This document shows positions 57,401 to 64,000 of a stretch of DNA of 64,000 nt, one piece after another. A model generated the notes under the pieces. The model was not told the DNA's origin. It searched no databases and saw nothing but the letters and a program-made list of their open reading frames with translations. The DNA comes from Petrosia ficiformis. Lineage: Eukaryota; Porifera; Demospongiae; Haplosclerida; Petrosiidae. Where the stretch lies: NCBI GenBank assembly GCA_947044365.1, contig OX345645.1, positions 2,064,856 to 2,128,855 on the forward strand. Reading direction: 5' to 3'. The translations under genes were made by a program, and so were the position numbers. Position 1 is the first letter of the stretch. Each line of letters begins with the position of its first letter.

Positions 57401-60088
57401 CCAGTCAGATCTACCCTAGTCAGAACCAGTGTGACTACCCCAGTCAGACCCAGTGTGACTACCCTAGCCAGAACCAGTGTGACTACCCCAGTCAGATCTA
57501 CCCTAGTCAGAACCAGTGTGACTACTTTAGCCAGAACCAGTGTGACTACCCCAGTCAGAACCAGTGTGACTACCCTAGTCAGAACCAGTGTGACTACCCC
57601 AGTCAGATCTACCCCAGTCAGAACCAGTGTAACTACCCCAGTCAGAACCAGTGTGACTACCCCAGTCAGATCTACCCCAGTCAGAACCAGTGTAACTACC
57701 CCAGTCAGAACCAGTGTGACTACCCCAGTCAGATCTACCCCAGTCAGAACCAGTGTAACTACCCCAGTCAGAACCAGTGTGACTACCCCAGTCAGAACCA
57801 GTGTAACTACCCCAGTCAGAACCAGTGTGACTACCCTAGTCAGAACCAGTGTAATTACTTTAGCCAGAACCAGTGTGACTACCCTAGTCAGAACCAGTGT
57901 AACTACTTTAGCCATATTGGGTAATGCACTATTAAAATCTGATCTCATTCACAATGACCTCTACATTAAGCTGTTGTTTTATTAAATTATTATGTAGTAT
58001 AGTTATGGTTACATGATTATACTATCAGCCATTTAAATATACCTTGTATGAAACATTGATTTTCTGCCAGGATCGGCAAAATCTTGAAAGTGTGACAGTG
58101 TAGCAGCCGGTACTCTACGTAATGAGAACCTCTCATGTTCCCATGCTAAACTTTCATCACCAATACGAATTTTTTTGTGGTTAAGAGTGACTTTTGTGTC
58201 ATGGAAAATGTGAGAGGACTGCAAGAAGAAGCTATGAGGTTGCTGTGTATAGGGGAGTGTAACCTTACTTGATTGAGATGATTAACCAGCTCATGTGCTT
58301 TGGTTCCCTCTTTAGGGGGCTTGGAAACATGTAGAAACAATTCAGACCCTCCTGCAAGTGCATCAAGGCATATAGCATAGTCAACATCAGTCAGAAGAAA
58401 GGAATCTATATTTAAAATCATAAAAATCATTTTCAATAAAAATGAAATATGTAGGAAGTCAAAACCTAAAGTGTATGTGAACAAGGTTAGGTTAAAGTAG
58501 GACTCAAAATCTTCCTATATAAGTACCTACACTGCTATAAAGCTAAAGACAAAGAGTAGGGTCCTAATTTACCCTCCCATGTTAGCACTATCCCGACCCT
58601 GTTCACATACTAATTTCTATGTAACAAGAATCACCTCATTCAGTTACTACTAAAACTCCTTTTAATAAGGCAGTGTGAGTAGTAAATTATCACTAACTTA
58701 CAGGTCTACAGTCTGCTGTACTATATACACTGTACCAGGGCAGGAAATAAGGCTTCAACATCTGGTGAGCAATTCCGTCACCAGTGCTCACCACAGTACA
58801 ACTAGCATGCATTGTCATGTCAAAATCTGGTGCTCCTTAAGCTAATTTTGGTGCTCAAATCAGCACTGGAGCACTGTTATTTCCCATTCTGCACTGTACT
58901 GAATGTGATAATTAATACACAAAGTTCTCCCTTACTATGCTACTACAAAATTTTACTTTCCTGTCAAAATCTCAAATAAAAATAAACCAAGTATGTTTGT
59001 TACAAATGGCACTCCATTTTTATTTCCTGTGGAGGACACTGACCTAGAATTAATTTATAATCTTGTTATACCTGAATCTTCAAGCATATCTTCAATAAAA
59101 TATTTAGTTCCAAAATAATTGAGTTTCCCTCCGCCAGTTAAGACAAAAAATATATTGTATTTTGGTTTATATTGTGAATTAGAATACAACCTATATAAAG
59201 TATATATAGTATGTGTATGTATACATATATTATTAAATATATATAATAATACAATAATATATATATAATATACATACATAGTGTGTGTTTGTTCACGTCA
59301 GTGTTTTTGATAAGCTCATATGGTGCACCATTGGCTTTTTATTTGGCACTGCACAGTTCTCTCTTTGGGCTAGTAGCACAGTTAATTATGATTATATTGT
59401 CACTAACAGCATTAACTATTTGTTAATTGTATTCACAATGGCACATACACTAACCATTGCTGAGCCAATTTGGCCCATGCTTCAAAACTCTGGTACACAT
59501 ATATCATTAAATAATAAATATATATAGTGTATGTATACATACGTACATGTATATATATATATAATAATTATTATTAAATACATACACAATACAATTTTAT
59601 AGGTGGGAAAATTACATAAAATTAATGTCTAACGGGAAGTTCACATATATAAAGGAGTGTTTTCATTAATATATCATACATTGAAAACAGACGAGCAAGT
59701 TCCAAAGCAGCTGCTACTCCACTGCCTCCTGAATCACCACTATTTGATAAACTCTACAACATAAAAATTGAACATCAATCATATCGTGTGATTGACATGT
59801 AATTTTACTAACCGGTGCCAAACCGAACGAATCATAATGAGTTACTATGGCAACAGTAGGTAAGTCTTGATCATATCCTGAGCCAGATAACTTACCCTGG
59901 AAAAAATAGGGCTTTTAAAACATATTATAAATTATTATAGCTTGTAATTAATAATTATTTCAAACAGACTCACAAGATATCACTTAACTGTAAGAGTAAC
60001 TATTTCAAGATTCTCAGAGCTAACAGTTGGTTCTATAGAATCAGCTATCATAGTGAAACCCTCACCAATCACATATGTCAAGAGAACT

Positions 60089-60175
<87 letters not shown>

Positions 60176-60211
60176 TTAGTGTCTAACATTGAATTTGTAC
60201 ACATACATAAG

Positions 60212-60305
<94 letters not shown>

Positions 60306-62069
60306 GTGTTGCACCTATACAGCATATGCCTATATTTCATAATCCATATTGCCTATATGCAGATCCGATCCGATATTGTCTATATGAAATATATAGTTGT
60401 CTAGTTTACAACTGTTTGCACATGGTACAGTGATTATTCTATTGTTCGTGTGCTATACGTTCAGCCCAAAGTACATTGTACATGTAGTTACAGGGATATT
60501 CAGCCTTGGTTGCACACATCTTCAGATTGTACTTGTGCAGTTTGACAATAATGTAATCTGCAAAACCTGAAAAATATTGTGTAAGCTGTATAGGCAATGT
60601 ATAGGCAATACAGTTGCCTATACCAATACTCTGCCTATATCTTCACTAAGGTACCTATTCAGATCCCTATACTAGTATAGGTGCAACCCTAATATATAAT
60701 TATAGATATATACACATACACACATGCAAATCGTTCAGCAATAGACACATGTGTTTACCAGCTGCAGCAGATCCATCTTTGTCACTCAACCCAGAAGATG
60801 TGAGTTTTTCATAAATCTCCAACATTTCTTGTGTTTCATAAGTGAAATATATCGGGATGGCTATCTCCATGGCTAGTAGCTGAGCCTCCAAATCCATCCA
60901 CAACTGTAAGAAATGCACAATCACTAATCATGCACAGTTGATGTGATTGGTGGATGAGAGGAAATGAATGATGGGATGGATCATGGGATAATGGTAATGG
61001 ATGGATGAATGGGATACTGGTAATGGATACATGGATGGATGGATGGATGGATGGATGGATGGATGGATGGGATACTGGTAATGGATAGATGGATGGATGA
61101 ATGGGATACTGGTAATGGATACATGGATAGATGGATGGATGGGATACTGGTAATGGATACATGGATGGATGAAGGGGATACTGGTAATGGATACATGGAT
61201 GGATGGATGGGATACTGGTAATGGATAGATGAATGGGATACTGTAATGGATACATGGATGGATGGATGGATGGATGGGATAATAGACGGATTGAAAGCAA
61301 GCAGATGGATTGCATAATGGATGAATTGAAAGATAGCTAAAATACAATGGAGAACGAAAGGATGGAAGGAGAATTGGATAAATAGATGCATAGACTGAAG
61401 AAAGTATGATTAAATGGTCGGATATTTAAATTAAAGATTTCTTTTAATACTCAAATATATATAATTATTAGTTTACACTTTTTACAAAAAGAAGCCATTG
61501 CTATTGATTCAGAAGACTTGTGATTATACATACAATACATGCCTTTAGAGTACTATTGTCCTCCATACTCCAGTCACGAGGGAGAAGAATCAACAGGGAC
61601 CCAGCCCCACGTTGGATGAGGTCTAGGAATGAGTCTGAAGACAGCTCTGCCCATTTTAATACAACACATTTTCTGTTGAGAATGTTGGCAGCTGATCCTC
61701 TTGCCTCCATATTGATTAAAGCAGAACGAGACCCTAAATAAAATAGTGAACATCCCGAAGATGATACAGATTGCTGAGTAGCCTCATTCCGAAACCATTT
61801 ACAGTTTGGGAACGAGACCATACATAAAACTCAATACAAATATTTTCCACTAAGTAGTAATACTAGAAGGTTCAATGTGTATGCATATACATTCTTTCAC
61901 CTAAATGTAGCCCATGGAGATCAAAATGTTGCATACGATACACTTTGAAATCATGAACTCCACACACTTCACCAAGTTGAGTACCCACACAAAATAAAGT
62001 AAGAAAAACCCAACAAGGAATAGGAACACTGCGTAGAAGTTCAAAACTATCTTCAGAGAACAGCCACAT
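54420..62069 (-). CDS. NCLN: Nicalin
   Basis: ER membrane protein of the nicastrin/M28 peptidase-like fold; with NOMO and TMEM147 it forms the BOS part of the multipass translocon. 16 exons from 5' to 3', 1707 nt, 568 aa (human 563): 62069-61901, 61733-61534, 60903-60759, 60086-59989, 59896-59813, 59753-59680, 59190-59072, 58405-58269, 58242-58043, 56709-56628, 56569-56534, 56394-56287, 55697-55642, 55585-55532, 55022-54944, 54485-54420. N-terminal hydrophobic segment about 14-38 (signal or anchor), then [14 protein letters not shown], strongly family-specific. The peptidase-like core has [58 protein letters not shown] and [16 protein letters not shown]-terminal span about 522-547 ([20 protein letters not shown]) plus a short basic tail. 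As in other nicalins, the peptidase fold is probably inactive. Divergent from HSP70. Confidence 0.95.
54540..54890. repeat. About 62-bp tandem repeat in the last nicalin intron
   Basis: Units of CCATTAATCTATCATCTAAT, AGTCCATATTAATCAATGTA and TCAGTCTATCCATTTGT, about five copies, with decayed ends. Confidence 0.9.
56045..56165 (-). repeat. tRNA-derived SINE-like element, second copy
   Basis: Aligns with 45537-45650. Minus-strand A box TAGCTCACTGG (56135-56125) and eroded B box GGGTTCTGTTCC (about 56092-56081). In a nicalin intron. Confidence 0.65.
56757..57910. repeat. 24-bp minisatellite in a nicalin intron, open on both strands
   Basis: About 46 units of AGTGTGACTACCCCAGTCAG plus AACC, with 15-bp short units (CCCCAGTCAGATCTA) and variants TTTAGCC and CCTAGTC. 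Because 24 is divisible by 3 and the unit lacks stops in at least one frame each way, open frames of over 400 codons run on both strands (TTPVRTSV repeats plus; VVTLVLTG repeats minus). It lies wholly inside intron 9. Confidence 0.93.
59299..59493 (+). mobile_element. MITE-like family A, copy 6
   Basis: Nicalin intron 6. Starts CAGTGTTTTTGATAAGCTCA and ends CATGCTTCAAAACTCTGG; the interior matches the other five copies but has lost part of the GGCCCAAAGAG stem. Confidence 0.83.
60090..60302. repeat. (GT)n and (TA)n microsatellites
   Basis: A (GT)n tract of about 40 units at 60090-60171 directly abuts the acceptor of nicalin exon 4. An (AT)n tract of about 43 units follows at 60216-60302. Both lie in intron 3. 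Confidence 0.97.
61020..61285. repeat. ATGG minisatellite in nicalin intron 2
   Basis: GGATGGATGGAT units with the spacer GATACTGGTAATGGATACAT repeated about seven times, period 35-45 bp. Confidence 0.93.
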
Positions 62070-62223
62070 GATCAGATGAATGCTATACTATCATATACCA
62101 ATAATAACACATGGCAATGTGGTTTAATAATTTTTAATTGGTTAAAGAAGGTGGGGCTCATTAAAATTTAATCACCTGATTGCAGGGAGGAGCCTAAGAC
62201 TAGTAAGACTGAGTCAATAAAAC
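62070..62223. promoter_or_regulatory. Bidirectional promoter, nicalin / HSP70
   Basis: 154 bp between divergent ATGs. It contains the inverted pair TTAATAATTTTTAATTGG / ATTAAAATTTAATC. I do not see a clear array of heat-shock elements (alternating NGAAN), so heat induction is not supported from sequence. Role inferred from the layout. Confidence 0.45.
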
Positions 62224-64000
62224 ATGACTGAAAAATCCAGCAGTAGTTCTTCATCTAATTACCATATTCCTTTTATGGACACAACAGTACCGCCTTTACC
62301 AGACTTGGAATCATTCGAGGGGGACATCAGTGATGATTATGATGGCGACTTGTTCACACCCTCTTCTGGAGATGGATTGATTGAACCAGAAAGTAAGGAG
62401 ATCATTGATGAACCAGTTGTTGTACTTAAAGATGACTCACCTGTTATAGGCATTGATTTAGGTACAACATTTTCTTGTGTTGCAGTGTGGGAGAATGATC
62501 GTCCCATTGTCATTGCCAACAATATGGGTAATCGTACAACACCATCCTGGGTTGTTTTTCAGAGAGATAATGTCTTTGTTGGAGAAGCAGCAAAAAGCAA
62601 AGCCTCGCGCACTCCTAATTCCACCATTTACGATGCAAAGAGAATGATTGGTCGAAAATTGTCTGATGCCAGTGTTCAGCAATCTGTACGACTATGGCCG
62701 TTCACAGTCACAGAGTATCACGGGAACTGTGCTGTAATGCTGAATAGAGAAGGCAGAAATGTGGTGCTTACACCTGAAGAAGTATCTGCTTATGTTTTAG
62801 CAAAAATGAAACATACTGCTGAAGACTACCTAGGCGTCAATGTGGAAAAAGCAGTTGTAACAGTGCCGGCATACTTTAATGATGCCCAAAGACAGGCAAC
62901 GATTGATGCTGCCACGATAGCTGGGTTACAAATAGAGCGTATTATCAATGAGCCAACAGCGGCTGCTTTGGCTTATGGAATAGAAAAAAGAGCTCATGAT
63001 TCTCAACCTCAAATGTTACTTGTTTATGACCTGGGTGGAGGTACACTTGATGTAACTATTTTGGTGGTAGATGGGCAGGTTTTTGAAGTGCGTAGTACCA
63101 GTGGAGATACTCATTTAGGAGGGCAAGACTTTGATAATAACCTTGTCCAATATTTCCTTCCTAAAGTGCAAGAGCAATGCAATGTGGATATATCGGATAA
63201 TGCCAAAGCTTTGAAGAAACTGCGAGATTGTTGTCAAACTATCAAACATAATTTATCACATTCCGACTCGGCAGTTATTGAAGTTGATGCTTTAGTGAAT
63301 GGTGAGGATTTCGATTCTTCGCTCACACGTGAACAGTTTGTTGACATAAATAAGGAACTGTTTGAACGTTGTCTTATACCAGTAGACAAAGCTTTAGCAG
63401 ACGCTAATGTCACTCCTAATGACATTCATGAAGTTGTATTAATTGGAGGCTCTACACGAATCGTCAAAATACAAGAAATATTGAGTCACAAATTTCCCGG
63501 TAAAAAACTTAGCAAGCGTATAAATCCTGATGAAGCTGTAGCTATGGGAGCCGCTATCCAGGGTGCCAATCTAACTCAGAAACTCGATGAACGTAATCCT
63601 AAGCTTGCTGGTATAACTTTGATGGATGTTACCCCTATGAGTTTGGGAATCGAGCTAGCTAATGGCAAAATGAGTACTCTTATAAATCGCAATACTACTA
63701 TACCTTATTCTCACTCACGAGTTTACAAAAATAACGAGGACTATCAGACTGAAGCTGTTGTAGAAGTCTTTGAGGGAGAGGAGAAAATAGCAAAGAGTAA
63801 TCGCTTGTTGGGAAGATTCACATTGCCTGGTTTGCCTCCGAGATTACGTGGCCAGGTTGAGATCCCGGTTGCTTTTTCACTGGATGCAAATGGTGTTTTG
63901 GAAGTGAGCGCAAGCGTTAGTGGTGAAGCTGGATCCACAAAGAAGCTAGTTATTAAGAAAGACAAAGGTCTTCTCGCTGATGATGAGATTAAAAGTAAGA
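62224..64000 (+). CDS. Divergent HSP70-family chaperone, intronless, 3' end beyond the window
   Basis: ATP-dependent chaperone. 592 codons are visible without an intron or stop; the C-terminal lid is cut by the window end. A 75-80-residue extension, rich in Ser/Asp/Glu/Pro (begins MTEKSSSSSSSNYH), precedes the ATPase start VIGIDLGTTFSCVAVW. Hallmarks follow: NRTTPSWVVF, NEPTAAALAYGIEK, DLGGGTLDVTIL, VLIGGSTRIVKIQEIL and RINPDEAVAMGAAIQGA, then the substrate domain start DVTPMSLGIELANGKMSTL with NRNTTIP. Residues that are nearly invariant in cytosolic HSP70s differ here: DLGGGTL for DLGGGTF, AMGAA for AYGAA, SLGIELANG for SLGIETAGG. The extension has no hydrophobic signal core, so it is probably cytosolic or nuclear. 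Intronless HSP70s are common in animals. Confidence 0.93.
   Translation, partial: MTEKSSSSSSSNYHIPFMDTTVPPLPDLESFEGDISDDYDGDLFTPSSGDGLIEPESKEIIDEPVVVLKDDSPVIGIDLGTTFSCVAVWENDRPIVIANNMGNRTTPSWVVFQRDNVFVGEAAKSKASRTPNSTIYDAKRMIGRKLSDASVQQSVRLWPFTVTEYHGNCAVMLNREGRNVVLTPEEVSAYVLAKMKHTAEDYLGVNVEKAVVTVPAYFNDAQRQATIDAATIAGLQIERIINEPTAAALAYGIEKRAHDSQPQMLLVYDLGGGTLDVTILVVDGQVFEVRSTSGDTHLGGQDFDNNLVQYFLPKVQEQCNVDISDNAKALKKLRDCCQTIKHNLSHSDSAVIEVDALVNGEDFDSSLTREQFVDINKELFERCLIPVDKALADANVTPNDIHEVVLIGGSTRIVKIQEILSHKFPGKKLSKRINPDEAVAMGAAIQGANLTQKLDERNPKLAGITLMDVTPMSLGIELANGKMSTLINRNTTIPYSHSRVYKNNEDYQTEAVVEVFEGEEKIAKSNRLLGRFTLPGLPPRLRGQVEIPVAFSLDANGVLEVSASVSGEAGSTKKLVIKKDKGLLADDEIKSK

Noticed and set aside
56710..57985. 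Two open frames of more than 400 codons on opposite strands
   Set aside because: They are the translation of a 24-bp minisatellite inside nicalin intron 9. Kept as a repeat and as a finding, not as genes.

Overview
The window is animal nuclear DNA. It is AT-rich and holds six multi-exon genes with canonical GT-AG introns, many only 45-100 bp long, plus two intronless genes, among dense minisatellites, microsatellites and short palindromic repeats. The proteins are full-length orthologues of metazoan housekeeping genes. Gene density and intron style suggest an early-branching animal, most simply a demosponge; that placement is inference, because no species-diagnostic sequence is present. I joined exons by hand at GT/AG sites and kept only joins that hold the frame from ATG to stop. 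All six spliced genes close in frame at close to the length of their families.

Layout: (1) 716-6633, minus, SCAMP. (2) 6860-7345, plus, intronless DUF4442/hotdog thioesterase-like protein, divergent from SCAMP. (3) 7.4-11.1 kb, repeat-rich, with a large hairpin and a possible transmembrane exon. (4) 11144-33046, plus, GCN2 (EIF2AK4), 44 exons, 1690 codons. (5) 34639-34806, plus, small acidic ORF. (6) 35270-40702, minus, USE1, an ER SNARE. (7) 40816-44309, minus, PARP16, a tail-anchored ER mono-ADP-ribosyltransferase. (8) 44426-53785, plus, NEDD4-type C2-WW-HECT ubiquitin ligase, divergent from PARP16. (9) 54420-62069, minus, nicalin (NCLN), an ER membrane protein. (10) 62224 to the window end, plus, intronless divergent HSP70 with an N-terminal extension, divergent from NCLN.

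Several neighbours act in protein quality control and the secretory pathway: GCN2 (eIF2alpha kinase), PARP16 (reported regulator of the eIF2alpha kinase PERK and of IRE1), USE1 (Golgi-to-ER retrograde SNARE), nicalin (ER multipass-protein biogenesis), SCAMP (vesicle membrane), NEDD4 and HSP70. Three divergent pairs share 116-226 bp upstream regions. Whether this clustering is more than chance cannot be decided here.

The most unusual feature is how the tandem repeats relate to splicing. At least three arrays (in SCAMP and GCN2) are built from copies of an exon end plus its 5' splice site, or start at a donor. GCN2 also has a duplicated 3' splice site, an intronic exon copy and a duplicated terminal exon. 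Other notable signals are three families of terminal-inverted-repeat MITE-like elements (one with an internal minisatellite expansion), tRNA-derived SINE-like copies, a hammerhead-ribozyme-like motif, and a 24-bp minisatellite open on both strands.
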